A DNA stretch of 13,069 nucleotides, taken from NCBI GenBank assembly GCA_023424355.1, contig JAFAEA010000293.1, forward strand, positions 1 to 13,069, in the 5' to 3' direction. The translations under genes and the position numbers were made by a program. This stretch comes from Chloroflexota bacterium (GTDB lineage Bacteria > Chloroflexota > Chloroflexia > Thermomicrobiales > UBA6265). The first letter of the stretch is position 1. Every line of letters begins with the position of its first letter. Shown here piece by piece: positions 1 to 5,937 of this stretch. The notes below the pieces were generated by a model, which was given only the letters and a program-made list of their open reading frames with translations, ran no database searches and was not told the DNA's origin.

Positions 1-74
1 CGGGGTGTGGCGCAGCCTGGTAGCGCGCGGCGTTTGGGACGCTGAGGTCGGAGGTTCGAATCCTCTCACCCCGA
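1..74 (+). tRNA. tRNA-Pro (anticodon TGG)
   Basis: The sequence folds as a cloverleaf. The 7-bp acceptor CGGGGTG (1-7) pairs with CACCCCG (67-73). The anticodon stem 28-32/40-44 encloses the loop TTTGGGA (33-39), with anticodon TGG at 35-37, which reads CCA and related proline codons. The T arm is GGAGG-TTCGAAT-CCTCT, with one G-T closing pair. Position 74 (A) is the discriminator base. The next bases are CCG, so a full CCA tail is not encoded and must be added after transcription. The gene begins at the very first base of the window, so its promoter is outside. Confidence 0.96.
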
Positions 75-81
75 CCGAGAT

Positions 82-119
82 CAAGAGAGCCGGTGGATTT
101 GAATCCACCGGCTCTCTTG
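82..119. terminator. Perfect 18-bp inverted repeat between tRNA-Pro and the copper operon; probable bidirectional terminator
   Basis: Bases 82-99 are the exact reverse complement of 102-119, leaving only TG at the centre. The arms are GC-rich in the middle (GCCGGTGG). The repeat lies 8 bases after the tRNA and 3 bases beyond the stop codon of the converging minus-strand gene, so it can end transcription from both sides. Neither side has a long T tract (the tails read GCCTTAAT and ATCTCGG), so it may act as a weak intrinsic terminator or as a 3'-end stabiliser. Confidence 0.7.
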
Positions 120-121
120 CC

Positions 122-1792
122 TTAATCCGGCACCGTTATCTGAACGGTATTGCGACTATCCGTAAAGCGATCGACCGAGACCTTCACCTCTAGCTCCCAA
201 TCACCGGAGCGAGGCAATGAGGTTTCTCCCATGTACTGACCGTTGTTCGGATTCAACTCATAGGTGCCGGAAATCGGCCCCAGGTTATCCGATGGCAGGA
301 ACCAGGAGAGTTCCAGCGGTGCGTCGACCTGAACTGGCGCCCCGGTTTCATCGCGAAGAACTGCGACGATGACAAGTGAATGGTCTGGCAATTTCGTGAT
401 CTTGAGATCGAGTGTGTGCGAATCATCGAGCTCCACCGAATCATCGAAGATCTTGGCGGCTGTTTCCGGAGCCTCGTAAGGCACCACAGGGTTCTGTTGC
501 ACCAGCAGGCCCGTAGCCACGACCACCAGAAGAATCAGGACCAGTTCCCCACTCACGATTCTTCGCAGCGTACCGAGGCTTGTGACGCCTCCAGGCACGA
601 GGACGAATCGGTTGATCGCGGCCAGCACGAGGGTGACTGCCACGAGTCCAATTTTCACCATAAGCGTTGTGCCGTAGTTGGTGTTGAACAATGCTTCCCA
701 TGAGCGCAGAATCGTTACGCCCATCGCCAGTCCGCTGATGATCAAGGCGATGGCGATCCAGATCGCCATTCTCGAGAACCCGGCAACGATTGCGGTCGCG
801 CGGTCCAGCGTGCTGAACGCATCGCCTTTCCATCGTCCCGTCAGTCCGAGCGAGAGGATGATGATACCTCCAAGCCAGAGGGCGCCAGCAATCACGTGAA
901 TTGCATCGCCAGGCAACATGACCCACGAAGGCGACTTACTGCGGGTGTGGCCGCTCAGAAGAAGCGTCATCAGCGATGCAGTGCTGATGATGCACACCAT
1001 CAGGAACAGATCGCGGTCTCTCAGGTTGCCCCTACTCGCCAAAGACACGGCCACGAGCAGCGCAAACCCTGCACCAAGTGACCATGTGGTGTTGGAATCC
1101 AATTGCCGCATCCCATCGAACAAATCGCCGATGGACGACACCATCACTCCTCGTTGAACGATCGCGGCCAATGGGAACTCGAGTAGTAATCCGATAGCAC
1201 CAACGAGCGCCGATCCACGAACAATTTTGGCGATCTGGGCCATGTCAGTTCGCGTTAGTAGCCAGCCAACCGCAAGTAATCCGAACGATGCCAACATACC
1301 GCCGTAGCTCATCGTTTTCGCGGCAGTGTTGGCCCATGTCACCCATTCTGGAGGGCCGGCATCAAGTTCAATCTCACCGAGGTCGGTCACATCACCAATG
1401 CTGAAGCTCAGCGTTCCAGCAATTGGATGGGAATCCGCAGAGATCACTCGCCACTGGAGGATGTAAGCTCCATCCTCCAATGGCGATTCAATCGGCACAC
1501 GAACAGATTGACCGTCCGCCACGGCGTCCAACGCCAATGGTGGATCACTCTGACTATGGAGGACCATGCCGTCGTCGACCAAACCCACCGGCTCCGAGAA
1601 CGTGAGCACGATCTCAGAAGGCGAAGAATCCAGATGTTCTCCGTCGGCAGGTGTGCCTTCGATGAACGAGGCATGCGCGCTCACACTTTGGGGCATGGCG
1701 CTGCCTATCAGCACTGTAAGGAGAAGGCCCACCCACAAGTGGGCCCTCCCTAGCAGACGAACGGCGGAACGATTAGTGAGCATTGTCTGCAT
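122..1792 (-). CDS. copCD: CopC-CopD fusion copper transport/resistance membrane protein with C-terminal periplasmic domain
   Basis: The 556-residue protein has a signal peptide (about 1-39) ending SVSAHASF, so cleavage would leave His40 as the mature N-terminus. That His is the classic first Cu(II) ligand of CopC. The CopC domain (40-134) ends with SADSHPIAGTLSFSI, whose Asp120 and His122 match the other CopC ligands. From about 150 to 435 there are roughly eight membrane segments with the CopD pattern, including SGHTRSKSPSW (His282) and GDAIHVIAGALWLGG (His299). The last 110 residues (about 445-556) are a beta-rich extracytoplasmic domain resembling YtkA-like domains; that assignment is tentative. 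The role inferred from the family is copper binding outside the membrane and copper import. The start overlaps the end of the ycnI-like gene by 20 bases, so translation is probably coupled. An in-frame ATG three codons later (1783) is equally possible, and neither has a clear Shine-Dalgarno site. It is the last gene of the copper operon. Confidence 0.93.
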   Translation of the reverse strand: MQTMLTNRSAVRLLGRAHLWVGLLLTVLIGSAMPQSVSAHASFIEGTPADGEHLDSSPSEIVLTFSEPVGLVDDGMVLHSQSDPPLALDAVADGQSVRVPIESPLEDGAYILQWRVISADSHPIAGTLSFSIGDVTDLGEIELDAGPPEWVTWANTAAKTMSYGGMLASFGLLAVGWLLTRTDMAQIAKIVRGSALVGAIGLLLEFPLAAIVQRGVMVSSIGDLFDGMRQLDSNTTWSLGAGFALLVAVSLASRGNLRDRDLFLMVCIISTASLMTLLLSGHTRSKSPSWVMLPGDAIHVIAGALWLGGIIILSLGLTGRWKGDAFSTLDRATAIVAGFSRMAIWIAIALIISGLAMGVTILRSWEALFNTNYGTTLMVKIGLVAVTLVLAAINRFVLVPGGVTSLGTLRRIVSGELVLILLVVVATGLLVQQNPVVPYEAPETAAKIFDDSVELDDSHTLDLKITKLPDHSLVIVAVLRDETGAPVQVDAPLELSWFLPSDNLGPISGTYELNPNNGQYMGETSLPRSGDWELEVKVSVDRFTDSRNTVQITVPD

Positions 1793-2336
1793 CTGGTTCG
1801 GTGATTTCGATCACCGGCGCAGGCGATTCCAGATCGTCGGCATCCTCGCCATCCTTGGCGACTTCGATCCAGCCAGTCTCGCCTTCTTCACACTCCTGAA
1901 TCACCGGGAACGCGATGCTTTCACCAGCGGCATCCTCAGGCAATGGCAAGCGCAGAGAGACGGTGGCATAGATACCGTTCTCAATTGGCTCATCTGCGGT
2001 GAATGTCACGATCGAAGTTCGTTCGGTGATTTCCTCGCCGTGGCTGCCAGCGATGGGAGTCGCCAAATCTTCCCTTTCGACTTCGATACTCCATCCCGGT
2101 GCAAACACCGGATTCACCGAAGCGAACTCCTCCGGGATCTGGAAGACCAGCGCCGTGGTTGGGGATTCTCCGCAGCCATGGCTGAAGCCAAAGGTCACAA
2201 TTGCGGTACTGCCAGCCGCATAGGTATCGGCCTTCATACCAACATGCGCGGCTGCTGGCAGACTGCTGGCTGCCACCAATCCGATGGCTGCGGCCGCCAC
2301 GCCGATGGATTTCAAGATTTTTTGCGCGATATTCAT
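1773..2336 (-). CDS. ycnI: YcnI family (DUF1775) copper-binding protein
   Basis: The 187-residue secreted protein has a signal peptide (1-30, ...SLPAAA) followed directly by His31-Val. In YcnI the N-terminal His of the mature protein binds Cu(II). Family hallmarks are present: FGFSHGCGESPTTALVFQIPE (50-69), a central APGW, and FPVIQECEEGETGW near 143-156, whose Trp156 corresponds to the conserved Trp near the copper site. The protein has an acidic C-terminal tail but lacks the C-terminal membrane anchor of the Bacillus protein, so it is probably released or held by partners. The start is well supported: AGGAG lies 7 bases before the ATG. YcnI next to CopC/CopD is a standard pairing, as in the Bacillus ycn operon. 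This gene lies 53 bases after the cupredoxin-like gene and overlaps copCD. Confidence 0.93.
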   Translation of the reverse strand: MNIAQKILKSIGVAAAAIGLVAASSLPAAAHVGMKADTYAAGSTAIVTFGFSHGCGESPTTALVFQIPEEFASVNPVFAPGWSIEVEREDLATPIAGSHGEEITERTSIVTFTADEPIENGIYATVSLRLPLPEDAAGESIAFPVIQECEEGETGWIEVAKDGEDADDLESPAPVIEITEPDADNAH

Positions 2337-2389
2337 TTGCTATCTCCTGCCTATTCCCTCCCTTCGAGGGTGAGGCCTGGTTTGGAATT

Positions 2390-2788
2390 TCAGGGTTCCA
2401 GAACGGTGACCACCACCGATTCTGAAGGATCGACCGAGCAATCGAAGCGATATTCGCCCGGATTATCCAGCCGTAATGTATAGGATTGCCCGGGACCAAC
2501 GACCCATGGGCCTGCGCGATGCGCGACGGTATCATCGTTCCGGATACTGATTTCCGGCAACTCACCGTCCTCGAAAACGATCTCCGTTGGGATCTCGATC
2601 GCGGAATCGATGGTGGCAACTTCAACGTGCTCCGAAGCACCAGCAGGGATCACGAATAGCATCCCGCCGGATTCTTCGCTATCGCCCAGACCGATGACCA
2701 TGCCAGTTGCAATCAGCAGCATAACGGCCGCGATTGTCGCAAGGATCACCAATCGGCTTTTCGATTTTCGGTTTCGAAACACGTTCAT
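2390..2788 (-). CDS. Membrane-anchored cupredoxin-like protein with incomplete copper ligands
   Basis: The 132-residue protein starts at ATG 2788. A basic N-terminus (NRKSKSR) and one membrane helix (about 13-34) precede an extracytoplasmic beta-rich domain (43-132). The end of the domain follows the plastocyanin layout: His90 in DDTVAHRAG, then PGEYRFDCSVDPSESVVVTV with Cys117. In canonical blue copper proteins the Cys is followed by a His and then a Met; here Asp120 and no Met are found. It may therefore bind copper differently, bind it only with partners, or be structural. An open frame extends upstream to 2842, but those 18 residues are not protein-like, so the ATG before the basic/TM start is preferred. 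No Shine-Dalgarno site is evident there; GTG 2798 and TTG 2795 are alternatives. The gene is second in the copper operon. Confidence 0.75.
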   Translation of the reverse strand: MNVFRNRKSKSRLVILATIAAVMLLIATGMVIGLGDSEESGGMLFVIPAGASEHVEVATIDSAIEIPTEIVFEDGELPEISIRNDDTVAHRAGPWVVGPGQSYTLRLDNPGEYRFDCSVDPSESVVVTVLEP

Positions 2789-2815
2789 CGTCAACACATT
2801 AGCACGCCGGCACGT

Positions 2816-2831
2816 GCCCGGTAACCCGGGC
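2816..2831 (-). repeat. GC-rich hairpin in the spacer before the cupredoxin-like gene
   Basis: GCCCGG (2816-2821) and CCGGGC (2826-2831) form a perfect 6-bp stem around TAAC. The overlapping stretch CCGGCACGTGCCCGG (about 2807-2821) can form a competing hairpin that uses the same bases. Both lie in the 65-base spacer between the first and second genes of the copper operon. There is no T tract, so a role as an intrinsic terminator is unlikely; mRNA processing or attenuation is possible. Confidence 0.4.
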
Positions 2832-2853
2832 AGCAGTCCCAAAATCTGTCAGT

Positions 2854-3306
2854 TCAGGCGAATGTGGAAATGCGAGGTGGGGGATCATCTGGAACAACGG
2901 CTTCACCGTGGAGGATTTGCGGTACGCGCAAGATCACCTCGTCTCCCCTGGAAGACGAGCGCTCCATGAACTGTTGGGTTTCGACGATTCGATTGAAGGA
3001 GTCTGGCCCGAGCACATCTGGGCTCACACCGAAATCTACCTGCACCTCAATCTGGGAACATTGAGAGCAGATGGGAGTTCGTGGAGTTGAATCGTGGAGG
3101 GAATATGTTCCGGCCCGCGTGAAGACCTCTCGGGTGGATTTCATACCGGTAATCGTCTCGGAATCGCGACCGTAATACGGAACCCGATCGACTGAGTGGG
3201 ATTCCGCCACCGTCACCAGACATACCATGGCAAGCAACACCGCCAGCAACTTGACGCTGCTGGTTACGAGTACTGACTCGTGATTACGAATGTGTGAGTT
3301 CGCCAC
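2854..3306 (-). CDS. Secreted protein of unknown function with a CSQC motif; first gene of the copper operon
   Basis: I do not recognise a family. The start is GTG at 3306, chosen because GAGGAG (3312-3317) sits at an ideal distance and a CsoR-like operator and candidate promoter lie just upstream. The 150-residue product begins MANSHIRNHESVLV, has a hydrophobic signal or anchor segment (about 17-35), and continues with SHSVDRVPYYGRD. It carries CSQC at 80-83 and a His (133) in the C-terminal part (RVPQILHGEAV). A CxxC pair in an exported protein heading a copper operon suggests metal binding or thiol chemistry, but this is inference from context and there is no thioredoxin-type fold evidence. 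The frame stays open to 3564, so a longer product with an extra hydrophobic N-terminus (ATG 3525) is possible but less likely. Confidence 0.7.
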   Translation of the reverse strand: MANSHIRNHESVLVTSSVKLLAVLLAMVCLVTVAESHSVDRVPYYGRDSETITGMKSTREVFTRAGTYSLHDSTPRTPICSQCSQIEVQVDFGVSPDVLGPDSFNRIVETQQFMERSSSRGDEVILRVPQILHGEAVVPDDPPPRISTFA

Positions 3307-3327
3307 GTACTTCTCCTCAACGTACTG

Positions 3328-3356
3328 AGTATCGGAGACGCAGCATCGCGTTGCCA
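3328..3356 (-). promoter_or_regulatory. Candidate promoter of the copper operon
   Basis: Read on the minus strand, GATACT (3328-3333) resembles a -10 box and TGGCAA (3351-3356) a weak -35 box, separated by exactly 17 bases. Transcription would begin near 3321, giving a very short leader that still contains the GAGGAG ribosome site before GTG 3306. The -35 match is poor (3 of 6), which would fit a regulated promoter. The CsoR-like operator directly abuts it. Confidence 0.4.
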
Positions 3357-3370
3357 TACCCCTACGGGGT
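3356..3370. promoter_or_regulatory. CsoR-like operator, ATACCCCTACGGGGT
   Basis: This is a 5-bp inverted repeat ACCCC-TAC-GGGGT extended by AT on the left. It closely resembles the copper-sensing CsoR operator upstream of copZA in Bacillus subtilis, which as I recall has the form ATACCCTACGGGGGTAT. Position strengthens the call: it lies 50-64 bp upstream of the first gene of a copper operon and touches the candidate -35 box, where a repressor would block RNA polymerase. No csoR gene is in the window, so the regulator would be encoded elsewhere. Confidence 0.6.
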
Positions 3371-3721
3371 GAAATCGTGGCCAGAAGCATCGCATTCTTG
3401 TGCGAATTCTGTGAAAAGCAATCGGGCCCTGTGCAGTGCACAGAACTCGAAAATGTCCAGTAATAGAGAAGGATTAGCGGAAGTACCCAGTATCCCCAAA
3501 AAAGTGAGAATGAGAGCCAGTTCATGCGACTTCGACCTCTACCCGTCGTCGCCAATTTGTGCAAGACCCTGACAGTTTCTGAGTCATAGTTGCATCAAAA
3601 TTTTCTGCTGGTCCCCGCTCGGAAACAAGGCCTGGCGGGGCTTCTGTTTGTGTCCCCATTTCGTCCGGGAACCTGCTGCTAGACTTTGATCTATCACGAC
3701 GATCAATCGAGGGAGTGCAAA

Positions 3722-5034
3722 ATGAACCGAAGAAGTCTTGTTGGGTTAGGATCTGCATTCGCCTTCTCCGGTCGCACTTCTTCGAGCGCACGTACTCAGA
3801 CCGAATCCACCCTGGAAACGCTGCTCAACCAGGATCTCTGGACAGAGAGAGACAGCTACGATGCCTGTCACTATCTGATGGTCCCCATGCACGCCGCGTT
3901 CCGCAATCCGGGCGAGGCGACTCACGCCGAGCAGTTCATTGCCTTTATGGATCGATTCACCGCTGCATGAGCGCGCGGGGACTTTGGGGAAATCGGACTG
4001 CTCAATCGCTTCCAATATCTCGCCCTGGTAAGCCGGTATCTCCGGATAGGACCAGGCAATGATCAGCTTCTGGATCTCATGGTGTCCGAGCACAAGAGGC
4101 TCTATCTGGAGACGCCTCTTCCTCACTGGACAAAAGGTGAATTCCCGACCGTAAGAGAATCTATCGAGTGGAAGTTATCGGATCCCGACACCGAACGTGA
4201 CTACTACACTGCGATTTTGGACACTGAGCGTTTCTGCCTCATGATCGGCGCAGATCTGCTGGCTTGTGTTGGCACGGGTGCGCCCGATCACCTGGTGGAC
4301 GCGAGAGACCTTGGCGTGGACATGCTGCGCAAGCGCTCATATTGGGGAGTGAATGGCGAGTGGATGGTAGATGTAGGCGAGCTGTGGGATCACCCGGACC
4401 AGGCGTATGCCGGCTATCTCGAACCATCGGATAACATGGAGCCCAAACCCATACCCGGTCTTGCCAAGGATTCATCCCACGCACATCGGCTGCCAGTGTT
4501 TCTGGATGCATTCTTGCCAGCCGAAGATGCTGACCTTCGGGACGAAATCATCAGTATGCGAGAAGGTTTGGCGAAGCAACTGCTTGATCACTGTATGGTT
4601 CAGCCCGATGAGAGTTTCCGATCGATCCGGCTTACAAACTACCTGGATGGCCACAATGGGCTCTATCGTTGGGGTCATGCTACGCAGGGCGAGAACAACG
4701 GGTACCGGCCATACGAACTCTCCGGCACATTCAACCTTGGTTGGTGGTCGCTACTGTACAACGAAGAAATTCATGCAGCATATCGGGTGGCCGCCGACTG
4801 CCTTCCACTGACTCAGCAAGAGATCGATCTGTACGTCGGTCCAAATTCCACTCGAGAGAGCAACCCGCTCTTCATCTTGCCGAATGCATACGAACCTGGT
4901 GGGATGATGGAAACATGTATCAGGAGTGCACTCCTGATTTAGCCAAAGAATCCCCGCTGGGTAGTAATACCAACGAGCAGGGATTTCTTTACTCCAAAAG
5001 CCATTTGGCACGTTACTTTCCGGTTCAAAGCTGA
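3722..5034 (+). pseudogene. Interrupted gene for a large secreted protein of unknown function (in-frame TGA plus a frameshift)
   Basis: The ATG at 3722 follows GGGAG at good spacing. The N-terminus MNRRSLVGLGSAFAFSG looks like a twin-arginine export signal with a shortened hydrophobic part. Frame 2 runs to TGA at 3968-3970, then continues without another stop and with protein-like sequence (ARGDFGEIGLLNRFQYLALV...) to 4942. After GGTGGG near 4900, frame 1 takes over the coherent sequence DDGNMYQECTPDLAKESPLG and ends at TGA 5034; one added G in that G run would join the frames. The rebuilt product is about 437 residues. It is rich in Trp, Tyr and Asp/His, with segments such as KDSSHAHRLPVFLDAF, NYLDGHNGLYRWGHATQGE and LSGTFNLGWWSLLYNEEIH. 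These suggest an alpha-helical, possibly carbohydrate-active, secreted protein, but I do not recognise the family. Two sequencing errors are the alternative to true decay. An intact in-frame piece alone covers 4079-4942. Confidence 0.75.
4919..4938. repeat. Perfect 20-bp palindrome ATCAGGAGTGCACTCCTGAT
   Basis: All ten base pairs match with no spacer, so the DNA or RNA could form a cruciform or hairpin. It lies inside the interrupted gene about 15 bases after the inferred frameshift point, and its right half contributes to the premature TAG read in frame 2 (4940-4942). No role is evident. Confidence 0.85.
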
Positions 5035-5076
5035 TTGTTTTGGACACCAGTGACTCAGAAAGAAAATAGCGTTAAA

Positions 5077-5121
5077 CACAAAACCGGCTGATAACAGGCG
5101 TTGGAGCCCGTACCAGCCGGC
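5077..5121 (-). terminator. Intrinsic terminator of rpsD
   Basis: On the minus strand, CAGCCGGC-type bases at 5114-5120 pair with CCGGCTG (5084-5090) in a 7-bp GC-rich stem. A smaller GGC/GCC stem lies inside the loop. The stem is followed by TTTTGTGTTTAAC (5083 down to 5071). It sits 10 bases beyond the rpsD stop codon. Confidence 0.65.
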
Positions 5122-5130
5122 TGTTGTGGT

Positions 5131-5739
5131 TTAGCGGGAGTAGTACTCAACCACGAGATGCTCGGCACAAATGACCGGAATCTCTTCGCGCGAAGGGATG
5201 GACTCGAAGCGAGCGCTCATCTTGTTCACATCGAAGGTCATGTACTTGGCAACTTCGCCACGTGGCAGCAGTTCGGCCTCGAAGAGTGGGCTCTTGCGGC
5301 TGCGCTCGCGCACGCTGATCACATCGCCTGGCTTCAGGCGCATGCTTGGGATGGTTGCCTTCTTGCCGTTGAGCATGAAGTGTCCATGGGTCACCATCTG
5401 GCGGGCGGCGTAGATGGTCGGTGCGAAACCGGCACGGAGCACGAGGGCATCCATGCGGCTCTCGAGAACCTGCATGAGGTTGTCACCGGTGGAACCCGGC
5501 ATACGAGCGGCGGTCTTGTACGCACGTACAAGCTGCTTCTCGCTGATGTTGTACTGGAAACGAAGTCGCTGCTTCTCGAGCAGCTGCACACCGTAATCCG
5601 ATGGGCGACGTCGTCGACCACGAGCAGCACCGTGCTGACCGGGAGGGGTCGGGCGCTTGCGCATACCGGCGGCGGCCTTCGGGGTGAGGGCTACGCCAAG
5701 GGCGCGGCTCTTCTTTACCTTTGGTCCTGTGAAATTCAC
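5131..5739 (-). CDS. rpsD: 30S ribosomal protein S4
   Basis: The 202-residue product is S4, a primary 16S rRNA-binding protein that nucleates assembly of the small-subunit body. The N-terminal S4 domain begins FTGPKVKKSRALG and contains RKRPTPPGQHG and the QLLEKQRLRFQYNISEKQL block. The S4 RNA-binding domain spans about 92-155 (ESRMDALVLRAGFAPTIYAARQMVTHGHFMLNGKKA). There are no N-terminal zinc-finger cysteines, so this is the zinc-free form. Translation starts at GTG 5739, supported by AGGAG nine bases upstream. The gene stands alone, with its own terminator and a 198-base structured upstream region, rather than within an S13-S11-S4-rpoA cluster. An isolated rpsD also occurs in Bacillus, where it is autoregulated. 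Confidence 0.98.
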   Translation of the reverse strand: MNFTGPKVKKSRALGVALTPKAAAGMRKRPTPPGQHGAARGRRRRPSDYGVQLLEKQRLRFQYNISEKQLVRAYKTAARMPGSTGDNLMQVLESRMDALVLRAGFAPTIYAARQMVTHGHFMLNGKKATIPSMRLKPGDVISVRERSRKSPLFEAELLPRGEVAKYMTFDVNKMSARFESIPSREEIPVICAEHLVVEYYSR

Positions 5740-5767
5740 TGACTCTTACTCCTATATGCGCACATTT

Positions 5768-5862
5768 CGGGGGCAAACTCTTATCTGCTTCCCCGATGTC
5801 ATGATTCCCGGCACACCGGATTCGAAATCCGGCCATCGATTCTGGCGCAATTTCAGATTGCG
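5768..5862 (-). promoter_or_regulatory. Structured upstream leader of rpsD (three hairpins)
   Basis: Three inverted repeats are seen between pdxH and rpsD: CGCAAT/ATTGCG (5846-5851/5857-5862), CCGGATT/AATCCGG around CGA (5816-5822/5826-5832), and CGGGG/CCCCG (5768-5772/5791-5795) with an inner GCA/TGC stem after an AA bulge. The last lies about 30 bases before the rpsD start. S4 represses its own synthesis by binding leader RNA in other bacteria, so an autoregulatory leader is plausible. A TATACT box (minus strand, 5919-5924) upstream of all three could be its -10 element, though no good -35 accompanies it. Confidence 0.45.
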
Positions 5863-5937
5863 ATGTTTGGGCCAGGGCATGGCAAAACGACGAGGTCAAC
5901 ATTCCTCGCCGGGTTGAAAGTATAGCTTGCTATCGGG

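Larger units (their letters stand above)
3307..3721. other. Divergent regulatory gap between the copper operon and the interrupted secreted gene
   Basis: The 415-bp stretch holds no convincing gene. Besides the copper promoter and CsoR-like box it contains: a perfect 15-bp palindrome CTGTGCAGTGCACAG (3429-3443); an inverted repeat CCCCGC/GCGGGG (3613-3618/3635-3640); and TTGATC/GATCAA arms (3686-3691/3701-3706) just before the plus-strand start. On the minus strand, 3307-3525 stays open in the frame of the CSQC gene and encodes one hydrophobic run (MNWLSFSLFWGYWVLPLILL...), noted separately as a possible N-terminal extension. Confidence 0.6.

Noticed and set aside
2356..2375. Small inverted repeat between the cupredoxin-like gene and ycnI as a terminator
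   Set aside because: The stem is short and bulged, has no T tract, and lies within an operon whose downstream genes need transcription.
1566..2483. 305-codon open frame on the plus strand across copCD/ycnI
   Set aside because: It is antisense to two clearly recognised copper proteins and its translation has no domain-like pattern.
3522..3791. 89-codon minus-strand frame in the gap before the copper operon
   Set aside because: No ribosome site or recognisable composition, and it overlaps the start of the plus-strand secreted gene.
3968..3970. Selenocysteine at the in-frame TGA
   Set aside because: No obvious SECIS-type hairpin follows the TGA, no selenocysteine genes or tRNA-Sec are in view, and the same gene also carries a frameshift, so a broken gene or sequencing error is simpler.
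5101..5742. 213-codon open frame on the plus strand
   Set aside because: It is exactly antisense to rpsD.
5816..5832. T-arm-like sequence CCGGATTCGAAATCCGG suggesting a tRNA
   Set aside because: No matching acceptor, D or anticodon arms are found on either strand at proper spacing; kept only as a hairpin in the rpsD leader.
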